Shown in pieces: positions 51,367-59,859 of a stretch of DNA of 64,000 bases. Both the position numbers and the translations under genes were made by a program. Source of the stretch: CAITNM01 sp021298215 (lineage in GTDB: Bacteria; Pseudomonadota; Alphaproteobacteria; Paracaedibacterales; CAITNM01). The notes below the pieces were generated by a model. That model searched no databases. It had not been told where the DNA came from and saw nothing but the letters and a program-made list of their open reading frames with translations. Within the stretch, counting starts at the first letter, position 1, and each line of letters opens with the position of its first letter. The DNA is taken from NCBI GenBank assembly GCA_046309815.1, contig JBKCOJ010000007.1:62001-126000 (forward strand), read 5' to 3'.

Positions 51367-52092
51367 ATGTCGTTTCCTCTTATTGCTATTCCTCTTGATT
51401 ACCTTGATAAAGACGTTGAGCCTAAGGCCACATGGTATTCGCAGTACCCATGGTATGCAGTGCGTCATCGCTATCATGATTCATTGGCTGAGTTGGGTGC
51501 TATTGCGTGTTTTATTGGATATGAACATAGTCTTATTCCAGAATACGTAAAAAAATTTGATGGGTTGATTATTGCAGGTGGCCATTTTGATCATGATCCT
51601 GAACTGTATGGTCAGCATGACATTCACTCGACAATCAAGCGTAAAAGCAATCGCTGTCGTTTTGAAAAGGAATTACTAGAGGCCTTTCTGCCAACCAAAA
51701 AGCCTGTACTTGGCATTTGTGGTGGACATCAGCTTATCAATATTTTGTATGGGGGAACACTGTATCAAGATGTTCCGAGCCAGCACAAAAGCGATATTAA
51801 GCATACGCAAACCGTACCTCCTACTGAAGCAGCGCATTCGGTTGAAATTATTTTAGGCACCAAGCTTCATGGATGGTACCAACAAGATACCGCGGGTGTG
51901 AATTCGTCCCATCATCAGGCTATTGATCAGCTCGGAAAAGGGCTTGTGGCGAATGCAGTAAGTGAAGACGATTTAATCGAAGGCATTGAGGATCCGAATC
52001 ATCCGTTTTGCGTAGGTGTGCAGTGGCATCCTGAGTATTTATTGGGACCGCTTGATCGTCTTTTATTGCAACAATTTGTGGCGGCGTGCTAA
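51367..52092 (+). CDS. Gamma-glutamyl-gamma-aminobutyrate hydrolase-like (peptidase C26)
   Basis: The 241-residue class I glutamine-amidotransferase-fold hydrolase has DGLIIAGGHFDHDPELYG (oxyanion region), the nucleophile elbow PVLGICGGHQLINILYGG (Cys) and the His/Glu of FCVGVQWHPEYL. PuuD-type members hydrolyse gamma-glutamyl-GABA in putrescine breakdown, while others act on folylpolyglutamates or glutamyl peptides. The substrate is not determined here. It is followed three bases later by the pseudouridine synthase gene. Confidence 0.87.
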   Translation: MSFPLIAIPLDYLDKDVEPKATWYSQYPWYAVRHRYHDSLAELGAIACFIGYEHSLIPEYVKKFDGLIIAGGHFDHDPELYGQHDIHSTIKRKSNRCRFEKELLEAFLPTKKPVLGICGGHQLINILYGGTLYQDVPSQHKSDIKHTQTVPPTEAAHSVEIILGTKLHGWYQQDTAGVNSSHHQAIDQLGKGLVANAVSEDDLIEGIEDPNHPFCVGVQWHPEYLLGPLDRLLLQQFVAAC

Positions 52093-52095
52093 GGC

Positions 52096-52809
52096 GTGTC
52101 TGAAAAAGTTCGTTTAAATAAATACCTTGCCCAATGCGGAGTTTGTTCTCGGCGCGATGCGGATGCGTATATTGACCAAGGTCGCGTCTGTATTGATGGC
52201 AAAATAATCTCGCAGCCAGCACCGCTTGTTGATGGTAGCGAAGCTATTACAGTGGATGGTGAGCCTATCCGTGCAATACATGATGTGAAAGTGTGGGCGT
52301 TTTATAAGCCGGTGGGACTGGTGACAACGCATAAGGATGAGAAAGCGCGCAAAACAGTTTTTGACCATGTGAAAGAGCAAGGCATTAAGGAACGCGTTAT
52401 TTCAGTGGGTAGGCTTGATCTTAATTCGGAAGGGCTGTTGCTGCTTACTAATAATGGTGAATTTGCCCAGTTTGCAGAGTCGCCGAAAACGTTGTGGAAG
52501 CGCGTGTACCGGGTGCGCGTGTACGGAGATGTGTCAAAAATTGATGCGGAACAACTACAAAAGGGCATCACGATTGATGGTGTGCAGTACCGTGAAGTTG
52601 AGGTGGAGTTTGAGAAAGATTTCAAACACAAAGGCCAAAACGTGTGGCTACAGGTAACGCTGGTTGAAGGTAAGAATCGAGAGATTCGCAAAATCATGGA
52701 ACATTTTGATCTGCAGGTGAATCGCCTTGTGAGGCTAAGCTATGGACCGTATGCGTTAGGCAATCTTAAGATTGGTGAAGTGAGGCCGGAGCGCGTGTTG
52801 AGGGGGTAG
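52096..52809 (+). CDS. 23S/16S rRNA pseudouridine synthase, RsuA/RluB family
   Basis: The 237-residue enzyme has an N-terminal S4 domain (VRLNKYLAQCGVCSRRDADA) and the RsuA-type catalytic segment VGRLDLNSEGLLLLTNNGEF with the nucleophilic Asp. VTLVEGKNREIRKIMEHF and VNRLVRLSYGPY complete the signature. It isomerises a uridine in rRNA; RluB is a likely ortholog, but RluE/RluF/RsuA cannot be ruled out. It starts at GTG 52096, three bases after the previous stop, so it is probably translated by coupling. Confidence 0.92.
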   Translation: MSEKVRLNKYLAQCGVCSRRDADAYIDQGRVCIDGKIISQPAPLVDGSEAITVDGEPIRAIHDVKVWAFYKPVGLVTTHKDEKARKTVFDHVKEQGIKERVISVGRLDLNSEGLLLLTNNGEFAQFAESPKTLWKRVYRVRVYGDVSKIDAEQLQKGITIDGVQYREVEVEFEKDFKHKGQNVWLQVTLVEGKNREIRKIMEHFDLQVNRLVRLSYGPYALGNLKIGEVRPERVLRG

Positions 52810-52825
52810 ACAGGCTATCCTTAGG

Positions 52826-53431
52826 TTATTTCTTATTACTTTTTTTTCTTTTAATTTTATCTGGGTTTTCATAAATCTTGTGATAGTAGCGGTGCATGCA
52901 CGCATCAATATCTTTGTCAGCAAATTGCTGAGCAATTTTTCCCCAATCTATTTTAGAACCGTTGCCATTTTCGTTTGCTAGTAATTCTACGAGTTGTTGA
53001 TGTTCCTCAGCTGACCAGCATTGATAAACGCGTCGTTTTCTTTGTTTTATTGGGGAAATAGCTTCGCTTTTTTGAGTCACAGATGATGCAGGCTGAACGA
53101 CAAAGGATGCAGCACTAGTATCTTCTGGTAGTTTAGGCTGTTCTTGTGATAGAAGGACTCTCGTACTTTCAGATTTTTGCTGTTCTTTTCCTTCTTCTTG
53201 TTTAGAGGAAGAAAGATTCTCGTCGTTTTTTTGTTGTGATTCAGTTTCTGATGTACGAGAAGAAGTTGATAAGAAATATCTAATATCAAAATTATCATCT
53301 TCGAGGTAAAAATCTTCAGGATTCCATTGAAAAAAGCCATGTTCTGCTGAATGTAGCCCATAAGGATCCTCTTCTTGATCCATACCATACAAAAAGCAAA
53401 AGGACATAACATAAGCAAAAAATTTCAGCAT
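52826..53431 (-). CDS. Exported Myb/SANT-domain protein with nuclear-localisation-like basic clusters
   Basis: The 201-residue product has a signal-peptide-like N-terminus (MLKFFAYVMSFCFLYGM). An acidic, Ser/Gln-rich linker follows (about 40-125). Residues 135-190 form a Myb/SANT domain: CWSAEEHQQLVELL, then SKIDWGKIAQQFADKDIDAC and MHRYYHKI, with Trp, Trp, Tyr at the three core positions. Basic clusters KQRKRR (129-134) and KIKRKKSNKK (192-201) flank it. SANT/Myb domains are mainly eukaryotic and bind DNA or histone tails. I infer a secreted nucleomodulin-like protein. The ATG at 53431 has no strong ribosome site. Confidence 0.82.
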   Translation of the reverse strand: MLKFFAYVMSFCFLYGMDQEEDPYGLHSAEHGFFQWNPEDFYLEDDNFDIRYFLSTSSRTSETESQQKNDENLSSSKQEEGKEQQKSESTRVLLSQEQPKLPEDTSAASFVVQPASSVTQKSEAISPIKQRKRRVYQCWSAEEHQQLVELLANENGNGSKIDWGKIAQQFADKDIDACMHRYYHKIYENPDKIKRKKSNKK

Positions 53432-53550
53432 AAACAAGATCTTTATTATTTAAATACACATATGAGTGAGTGTACTTCATTTTAAAAATATGATGTCAAT
53501 GTTTTATCTTGCTTGAACTTAAATCAGCTAAATCGAAAAGGATACTTGCA

Positions 53551-54099
53551 TTATTCGCTTAGCAAAGTATCTAGTTGTTGTTGGTTAACTTTTTTTAGCG
53601 GAGCTTTTAAGCTGTGTAAAAACCGTGCAACTTTTTTTCTTTTAAAAAGAACAGCCTCATCTAAGGGAGTTTCTCCTTCAATGATTTTTTCCCCGCGGTG
53701 CTTAGTGTAAAAACATCGAATGGAATCTGGGTTATACTCAACAATTGCTTTTACAATACTCACCTGACCATAGCGCGCCGCAAGCGTTATAAGATAGGCA
53801 TTGTAGCTATCCGAATAAGGGTTTGATGCTCCTCGATTTTCTCTAATCAGCCTAATAATTTTTGATTCCCTTAAATGCAGCTCTTTAGCATATTCCGGAA
53901 AGCATGTGACCATAGTGATGAGTTTTGTTGCTATATCGCCGTATTGTAAACGCGACAACGCGATAGAGTCATCCATATGTATTGACCGCCGCGCTGGTAA
54001 GAGCAACAAGCCCTCTTCAAGTTCACCATTAGATTCCATACCATAAATATGAGATAAAGGAAGAAGAAGCAAAAGCTTGAGAAATAAAACAAAACGCAT
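53551..54099 (-). CDS. Exported ankyrin-repeat-like protein
   Basis: The 182-residue protein has a signal peptide (MRFVLFLKLLLLLPLSHIYG). Two ankyrin-like units lie in the C-terminal half: NAYLITLAARYGQVSIVKAI and GETPLDEAVLFKRKKVARFL. Each has the TPL-x-x-A…V-x-x-L(L/I) pattern. It is paralogous with the next gene, upstream on the same strand. Ankyrin proteins of intracellular bacteria are often host-interacting; here only export and fold are supported. Confidence 0.7.
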   Translation of the reverse strand: MRFVLFLKLLLLLPLSHIYGMESNGELEEGLLLLPARRSIHMDDSIALSRLQYGDIATKLITMVTCFPEYAKELHLRESKIIRLIRENRGASNPYSDSYNAYLITLAARYGQVSIVKAIVEYNPDSIRCFYTKHRGEKIIEGETPLDEAVLFKRKKVARFLHSLKAPLKKVNQQQLDTLLSE

Positions 54100-54196
54100 A
54101 ATAAAATTATTATTTTAATTATTCGTTTTATTAAATCACTGAATAGTTAATAAAATGATAAATATGAGATTTTATGTTTTTATTGCTTTAAAAAAA

Positions 54197-54733
54197 CTAA
54201 TTACCCAACTTGCGCTTTTTGGAATTTATCAAAGCTTTATATTCTTCTTTTGTGGTCTTTGATTGAGAGGCTCCCAAACTATACAAATACAAAGCTATTG
54301 CAGAATTTTTAGAAGTTATAGCTTCATCTAAAGGAGTATTACCCATTCCATCTTTGCAGTTTTTAGCTTTCTGATCATTTAAAGTAATGGCTTCAACAAC
54401 ATCCAATGCTCCTTGATGAACAGCAGCTGTAATAAGTGGTTTATGATGCTTCTTCAGGTACGGATTTGCTTTATCCGGATTTTGGGCCATTAATCTAAAA
54501 GCTTTTGCCTTTAATCTTTTGTGTTTTATGGGGTATTTAAGATAGTTCGTAACCATTGTGGACAATTTGCGGGAAAAATCAGCTTTATGTTGTAATGCAG
54601 CTTCATCCTTTTTAGGGTTAATCGTCAGCATTCTACGTATTTTTATTCTTTCCCCTGGAATCTCATTATCCGTTGAAAAAACTGCTGAGATTAGTGTAAG
54701 AGCTAAAAGAAGCACGGCAGAAACTTTCAACAT
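54197..54733 (-). CDS. Exported ankyrin-repeat-like protein, paralogue
   Basis: The 178-residue protein has a signal peptide (MLKVSAVLLLALTLISAVFS) and an AAGGA site. It shares LSTMVTNYLKYPIKHKRLKA, HKPLITAAVHQGALDVVEAI and GNTPLDEAITSKNSAIALYL with its neighbour at 53551, so the pair arose by duplication. The last residues are basic (KKRKLGN). At least two ankyrin units are recognisable. Confidence 0.7.
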   Translation of the reverse strand: MLKVSAVLLLALTLISAVFSTDNEIPGERIKIRRMLTINPKKDEAALQHKADFSRKLSTMVTNYLKYPIKHKRLKAKAFRLMAQNPDKANPYLKKHHKPLITAAVHQGALDVVEAITLNDQKAKNCKDGMGNTPLDEAITSKNSAIALYLYSLGASQSKTTKEEYKALINSKKRKLGN

Positions 54734-54864
54734 AGGAGTTTTTCCTTATAGATTTTTTGGTCAGGGAAGATAGTAAATAGCATAATTTTAGGAAAATTTA
54801 AAATTAATTTCTTATTTTAATTTCGCTTAGATAAAAAAGATGTAGAATAAGGTAGAAACAAGCT

Positions 54865-55473
54865 TTAAACATGCTTACTTTTAAGCCGTGCTAGCCATAT
54901 GGTCGCCTCCCCGCAGTTTGGGTCAGCAATTTTGTGCACGATAACCTTAAAACCATGCTTTTCTAGTAGCTGATTATATTCATCCGATGATAGGGAAGCG
55001 TGATAAAGATTTTCTCCGCCATTTTCACTCCAAACTTCCCCAGCATCAGGTCCTGTCGTGAACAGCAAAACTCCATTAGCATTCAAAGAATGAGCGAAAT
55101 TTTTAAAGATGGCTCTTTGATCGGATGGAGGAAGATGAAAAAAGCTATGCCACGCTATGGTGCAATCAAACTTTTTCTCTATGCTACTGCGCATATCTGC
55201 CAATATGAATTTAATCTTTGGGCATCTACTTTTTGCAATTTCTAACATTCTTGCACAAGCATCAACTCCTGTTACTTGAAAACCAAGATCCGCAAAATAC
55301 TGACCAATCGGTTCGCCTGTACCGCACCCTAAATCAAGCACCTTAGCATTTGGTTTTAAATACGAGATAGCTTGGTCAAGATAAGGTTTTTCAAATAACT
55401 CACGAGAACGATGCGTGTCCATCCAATCCGCAATTTTTTCATACGTTTCATAGACATTTTGATCCGCTTCCAT
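54865..55473 (-). CDS. Class I SAM-dependent methyltransferase
   Basis: The 202-residue cytosolic methyltransferase has motif I VLDLGCGTGEPIGQYFADLG and post-I QVTGVDACARMLEIAKSRCP, with FILADMRS as motif II. No signal for the substrate type is visible. The ATG at 55473 is chosen; a GTG at 55488 overlaps the stop of pepF. The gene directly follows pepF on the same strand, so the two may be co-transcribed. Confidence 0.82.
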   Translation of the reverse strand: MEADQNVYETYEKIADWMDTHRSRELFEKPYLDQAISYLKPNAKVLDLGCGTGEPIGQYFADLGFQVTGVDACARMLEIAKSRCPKIKFILADMRSSIEKKFDCTIAWHSFFHLPPSDQRAIFKNFAHSLNANGVLLFTTGPDAGEVWSENGGENLYHASLSSDEYNQLLEKHGFKVIVHKIADPNCGEATIWLARLKSKHV

Positions 55474-55481
55474 ACACCCGT

Positions 55482-57272
55482 TTAACACAGACTTTCTAGT
55501 TCATCGATCATGTTTGAAATCATTTTCAGGCCCCCTTCCCAGAAAGTAGGTTCTTTGAGGTTGAAGCCAAACGGTTGAAGAAGATCTGCGTAGCCTTTGC
55601 TGCCTCCCGCTTTGAGAAGGTTCAAGTACTTTGTTTCGAAACCTTCCGGATGCTTCTGATAAAATGCGTACAGAGAGTTTACCAAACAATCGCCAAACGC
55701 ATAGGCATATACGTAAAATGGTGTATGGATGAAATGGCTGATGTAAGCCCAGAAACTATGGGTTACGGGATCAATATGAACTGAGCTTCCCAGTGCTTCT
55801 TCTTGGGTGCGTTTCCAGATATTCGCAAGATCATCGGTAGTAAGTTCGCCTTGGCTGCGCGCTTGATGTACGTGCTGTTCGAAATGATAAAAAGCAATTT
55901 GGCGAACCACCGTGTTGATCATGTCGTCAATTTTTCCAGCAAGCAAAGCTTTGCGTTGATCAATATTTTTGCATTCACTGAGAAGGTGCTGGAAAGTGAG
56001 CATTTCACCAAAAACGGAAGCGGTTTCGGCAAGCGTTAATGGTGTATCAGCGAGTAAATAGCCCTGTTCTCGTGCAAGCATTTGGTGCACGCCGTGACCA
56101 AGCTCGTGGGCCAGCGTCATGACATCACGACGGCGGCCTTGATAATTTAGAAGGATATAAGGGTGCACGCTTGGCACCGCAGGATGCGAAAAGGCGCCTG
56201 AAGTTTTACCGGGACGAGTTGGTACATCGATCCAGTCTTTATCAAAAAATTCCTGAGCAATGTTTGCCACGGTGGGTGAAAAACTATTGTAGGCGTTAAG
56301 CACAATGTGGCGAGCTTCGGGCCAAGAGATATGGGCATCATCATCCACCGGGAGTGGCGCGTTGCGATCCCAATATTCAAGACGATTCATGCCTAACATT
56401 TTTGCTTTGAGTTTGTAATAGCGGTGCGAAAGATTCGCGTAGTTTTGGCGCACACAATTGGCAAGCGTTGCCACCACTTCAGGCTCAATTTGATTATCCA
56501 AATGACGGCTACTCTCCGGCGTTGGAAATTGACGCCATCTGTCTTCGATTTCTTTATCCTTCGCCAACACGTTAGTAACAGTTGCAAATAAGGACAGTTG
56601 CGTTTGCAGGCCATTATTTAGGGAATGCGCCGCTTTTTTACGCACATCAGCATCTTTATCTCCCATTTTGGTAACCACCGCTTCTAGAGGGAGATTTTCG
56701 CCCTCGAAGGAAAGTTGCATGGACGCTAACGTTTCATCGTACAAACGAATCCAAGCCTCTGCTCCAGTGACGGATTTTTCTACAGCATAGCGTTCAAGTT
56801 CTTCACTAAGTTGATGAGGTTGGTATTGACGTGCAACTTTTAGGTAGTGCTCAAACTGAGCCAGCTCTGGTGTTTCTTTGATAGATGCGTTGACAGAAGT
56901 TTCGGGTAACTTTGAAACAGCAAGGCTAAAAAAGACGAGTTGAGCTGCAAGCAATGAAATTTTCTCGCGCACTTTTTGAAATAAGGCAGCAAAATCAGGG
57001 TTGTTCAAATCCCCATAATACTGAAGAACTGCAAACGTGCTGATTTTTCCCAAAGCTTCGCTGATTTGTTGGTAGGCTTTGATCGCATTAAGCAGTGTTG
57101 TGCCCTTGAGCTCGGCGTTTGTATATTTTTTAACGAAGTCATTAATTTGATTTTCAATGTTGGTGAAGTCCTCATTGATTTTCGGGTCATTCACGTCTTT
57201 GTACAAATCATCTAAATTCCAAGTTGGGTAATCAACAAATCCTTCAATTGCGCTTGCCATTGTTTTGCTCAT
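55482..57272 (-). CDS. pepF: Oligoendopeptidase F (M3 family)
   Basis: The 596-residue cytosolic zinc metallopeptidase degrades short peptides. The zinc site is the HELGH motif in MTLAHELGHGVHQMLAREQG, with the third ligand Glu in PLTLAETASVFGEML. The N-terminal PTWNLDDLYKD matches the family's start. The ATG at 57272 is preferred over an in-frame TTG at 57293. Peptidases of this kind suit a bacterium that takes up host peptides, and a peptide-type binding protein gene is at 21909. Confidence 0.95.
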   Translation of the reverse strand: MSKTMASAIEGFVDYPTWNLDDLYKDVNDPKINEDFTNIENQINDFVKKYTNAELKGTTLLNAIKAYQQISEALGKISTFAVLQYYGDLNNPDFAALFQKVREKISLLAAQLVFFSLAVSKLPETSVNASIKETPELAQFEHYLKVARQYQPHQLSEELERYAVEKSVTGAEAWIRLYDETLASMQLSFEGENLPLEAVVTKMGDKDADVRKKAAHSLNNGLQTQLSLFATVTNVLAKDKEIEDRWRQFPTPESSRHLDNQIEPEVVATLANCVRQNYANLSHRYYKLKAKMLGMNRLEYWDRNAPLPVDDDAHISWPEARHIVLNAYNSFSPTVANIAQEFFDKDWIDVPTRPGKTSGAFSHPAVPSVHPYILLNYQGRRRDVMTLAHELGHGVHQMLAREQGYLLADTPLTLAETASVFGEMLTFQHLLSECKNIDQRKALLAGKIDDMINTVVRQIAFYHFEQHVHQARSQGELTTDDLANIWKRTQEEALGSSVHIDPVTHSFWAYISHFIHTPFYVYAYAFGDCLVNSLYAFYQKHPEGFETKYLNLLKAGGSKGYADLLQPFGFNLKEPTFWEGGLKMISNMIDELESLC

Positions 57273-57374
57273 TTTGTGTTTTTCAAGTCCCAATTTAGAA
57301 CAAGGGATTAACTTTACACAAGCTGCCTACTGCTATTTTCTTACTTCAGAGCAATCGTAGCTTAACTCATAAAA

Positions 57375-58268
57375 TTAGCTGTAGAAATTATGCTTGGCTA
57401 CAGCGGCGCGCATATCAAAGACTTTGATAGTGAATACACTGCCTTGAATACCAAATTTAACTTCCATTATTGGATCGTGAGAAATGAGATTGCTTGGATG
57501 AGATTCTTGATAGATGTCGCGAGAAGTTTGTTCAACTCGGTGCTTGTCTAGAAAAAAATTCTTTTTAGGAGGTATCCTTAAAAATAGCTCCTGCTGATGT
57601 GGATCAACGTGCAAAACAAAAGGAATATTTTCTGGAAAATGTGAGAAATTTTCTTCTACCCCTTCGTCTCTATCTGCTAGAGAAAAGGGCAACGTATTGG
57701 AAAGAATGATGTGAAGCTTTCCGCCATCAGGATACGTATTTAACCTACGGCGCACTCCCAATTTTAAATCAAAACATGTTTCTGTAGAAATCCACTGTTG
57801 TACTGAATTTGGAACTAATTCTTCTTCATGACTATTGCCGAATAAATACAGGGAGTTGGCTTTTAAGAGAGCATCAGCTTCATCCTTATATGTCATTTTA
57901 CGATACTTTCCAATGATTTGTCCTCGAGTATAGATAAATGTTTCATTTGCAAAAGTGCTGTATCTTACATCAGGATTAATTCTACTAAGAAGTTCTCTGG
58001 AATCACCTACGCCAACAGCTTCAAATATTTCATGAGAAGATACATCTCTCCAACGTGTTGCTAAAGATTGGAATCCAGTTATAAATTCTTGACCAGATAT
58101 TTGCTGAGTGTGGTTGTGCAAGAAATTTACATAAAAAATCGTTTGTGGTTTGTGTCGAGAAAGTGAGTAAAAAAGATCGAAAAGTTCAGTTAATTGCTCT
58201 TGTGAAAGCGGAGAGTATGCTTCACGCGCCCCCTTACAATCCTTATTCCATGCCTTCCCGAAAAACAT
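57375..58268 (-). CDS. Nitrilase/CN-hydrolase-like domain, 3' part of a frameshifted gene
   Basis: From the ATG at 58268 the frame encodes 297 residues with the nitrilase Lys in IIGKYRKMTYKDEA and the Cys in STETCFDLKLGVRRR. The catalytic Glu is missing from this frame's ATG product. It lies three bases upstream in the same open frame, where CIVVFNEMFFGKAWNKD reads on to a TGA at 58316. So the domain starts before the ATG, and the true 5' part is the 58300 gene in another frame. C-N hydrolases cleave amides or nitriles; the substrate is unknown. Confidence 0.65.
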   Translation of the reverse strand: MFFGKAWNKDCKGAREAYSPLSQEQLTELFDLFYSLSRHKPQTIFYVNFLHNHTQQISGQEFITGFQSLATRWRDVSSHEIFEAVGVGDSRELLSRINPDVRYSTFANETFIYTRGQIIGKYRKMTYKDEADALLKANSLYLFGNSHEEELVPNSVQQWISTETCFDLKLGVRRRLNTYPDGGKLHIILSNTLPFSLADRDEGVEENFSHFPENIPFVLHVDPHQQELFLRIPPKKNFFLDKHRVEQTSRDIYQESHPSNLISHDPIMEVKFGIQGSVFTIKVFDMRAAVAKHNFYS

Positions 58269-58299
58269 TTCATTAAAGACAACTATGCAATTGCTATCT

Positions 58300-58968
58300 C
58301 TAATGATGCTGCTTCATTTTAGATTGCAACTCATCATCAAAGTATTTTGATATTTTTGTAACATCAATGTACTCAAGAAGCTGCTTTTGGAGAACCATAT
58401 TTCCCTTGGTATTTCTCTTTAAATCATCTCCAGCAACATAAGTGCTTTTTTTATTAGCTGGCACAAAAGCAGCAATTTCTCTAGAAGAATTAGCTATAAC
58501 AGATGATATAAGTACTTTTACGTCTTCTATTGTTTGGCAACGCAATAGATCATTTTGTATTTGGGGAATTGTAAAGAAGAAATCAAAATCACTTTTTCTT
58601 TTTAAGTACTCATGTAAAATACTAGCATGGCTTGCATCAGAGCATTCAATAAAAGGCTGAAGCTGCGCATAGAACTGATCTTTAATCGTACGGTATTGAT
58701 TAAAGAGCAGTTCTTTACTTTCAACATATTCCATTAAGGTGCGGTCTAATTCGTTTGGTAAATCAAAAATTCGGCATAAAGCATTAAAGACTAAACTTTT
58801 CTGTTCTTCGGTAAGTTGTGGATAATCAATATCTTCTGGAGTTTCACGCGCAATGGTAATGATATAAAAAGGTTTAGTATTTACAGATTCAAAAAAATCT
58901 TTTGAAATCTCAGCTGCATAAACACCGAAATAAAAGAACCAAAGCAACAAACTTTTTATTTTCTTCAT
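58300..58968 (-). CDS. Exported protein, probable 5' part of the frameshifted nitrilase-like gene
   Basis: The 222-residue frame has a signal peptide (MKKIKSLLLWFFYFGVYAAE) and a helical body. Its last codons (SKMKQHH, stop at 58300) overlap the open upstream part of the nitrilase frame. A one- or two-base shift near 58311-58316 would fuse it into SKMKQ…SSIIRDSNCIVVFNEM, a protein of about 530 residues with an intact Glu-Lys-Cys triad. Without the shift it is an exported helical protein of unknown function. Confidence 0.55.
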   Translation of the reverse strand: MKKIKSLLLWFFYFGVYAAEISKDFFESVNTKPFYIITIARETPEDIDYPQLTEEQKSLVFNALCRIFDLPNELDRTLMEYVESKELLFNQYRTIKDQFYAQLQPFIECSDASHASILHEYLKRKSDFDFFFTIPQIQNDLLRCQTIEDVKVLISSVIANSSREIAAFVPANKKSTYVAGDDLKRNTKGNMVLQKQLLEYIDVTKISKYFDDELQSKMKQHH

Positions 58969-58989
58969 GCTTTGTTCTAATTCTATCTT

Positions 58990-59421
58990 TTATTTCGGTT
59001 CACTCAATAGAACAAAATGAAAAGTTGAGCGCCCATCATTTGTCTCTTTATCTTCTCTAATTATATAACCTGGCAAAGGAGATACTTTGGCAGAGTCTTT
59101 ATCCCAAAAGATTGAAAATTCTTTTTTAGCCTGAGAAGCTTCATCTATCACTTCAAATGTGATTTTGTTGAGCCCTTTGTGATCAAGCTTATCTTTAAAG
59201 TATCTATTGAGTAAAATAGAAACCCCGCAATGCATTGAATCTTCCGGTTCAATTTCAGACTCTTCTCCGATATCTACGTTGGATAATATCGAGTAACTCT
59301 CATCTATTCCTGTTATAATTACAAGATGGCCACTCTTGTTTTGCAGATCAATTTCTAGGTCAGTAGAACTCGCATGCAGGTAAGTAGCAAACCCTAAAAA
59401 AATTGCTAGAGTTTTTAACAT
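58990..59421 (-). CDS. Exported beta-rich protein of unknown function
   Basis: The 143-residue product has a signal peptide (MLKTLAIFLGFATYLHASST) and a strong AGGAG site five bases before the ATG. The mature part alternates short hydrophobic strands (LEIDLQNKSGHLVIITGI, NKITFEVIDE, STFHFVLLSE), suggesting a single beta-sandwich. Family unknown. It lies 21 bases upstream of the nitrilase-like locus on the same strand and is probably transcribed with it. Confidence 0.55.
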   Translation of the reverse strand: MLKTLAIFLGFATYLHASSTDLEIDLQNKSGHLVIITGIDESYSILSNVDIGEESEIEPEDSMHCGVSILLNRYFKDKLDHKGLNKITFEVIDEASQAKKEFSIFWDKDSAKVSPLPGYIIREDKETNDGRSTFHFVLLSEPK

Positions 59422-59608
59422 GGAACACTCCTAAATTTTATTGCTAAGGAATTATACACCATTACCAAGAAAAATTGATAAAAATATTTGTAATAAAATA
59501 TTTTTTTTTGCTACTTAAATAATATGGATCCACAAACACAGGATTATGGGATTTTGTGTTTAATGTTCTTGCGAATATTATGATTCTTCGCTATATTTTT
59601 GCAACAAG

Positions 59609-59639
59609 TATAATTTTTTACCTGAAAAGCTGTAAGGAG
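59609..59639 (+). promoter_or_regulatory. Putative -10 box and ribosome site upstream of rpmF
   Basis: TATAAT at 59609-59614 and AAGGAG at 59634-59639 precede the rpmF ATG at 59651. The matching -35 is weak (TTCTTC/CTTCGC at about 17 bases), so the promoter is tentative. It lies in a 229-bp AT-rich gap. Confidence 0.4.
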
Positions 59640-59650
59640 CTTTAAATTAA

Positions 59651-59851
59651 ATGGCTGTTCCTAAGAAGAAAACATCCCAATCACGTCGTAATATGCGTCG
59701 TTCTCATGATGCTTTAACGTCTGCTAATGTACAAGAATGCCCTAACTGTGGTGCGGCGAAATTATCGCATCATGTGTGCTCATCATGCGGTCATTACAAA
59801 GGGCGCCAAGTATTGAAATTACGTAACGCAGTTGTGGATACAGAAGAGTAA
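59651..59851 (+). CDS. rpmF: 50S ribosomal protein L32
   Basis: The 66-residue L32 begins MAVPKKKTSQSRRNMRRSHD and has the zinc-ribbon Cys pairs CPNCG and CSSCG. It is the first gene of the conserved rpmF–plsX–fabH operon that links ribosome and fatty-acid/phospholipid synthesis. Eight bases separate it from plsX. Confidence 0.97.
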   Translation: MAVPKKKTSQSRRNMRRSHDALTSANVQECPNCGAAKLSHHVCSSCGHYKGRQVLKLRNAVVDTEE

Positions 59852-59859
59852 TCATACCG

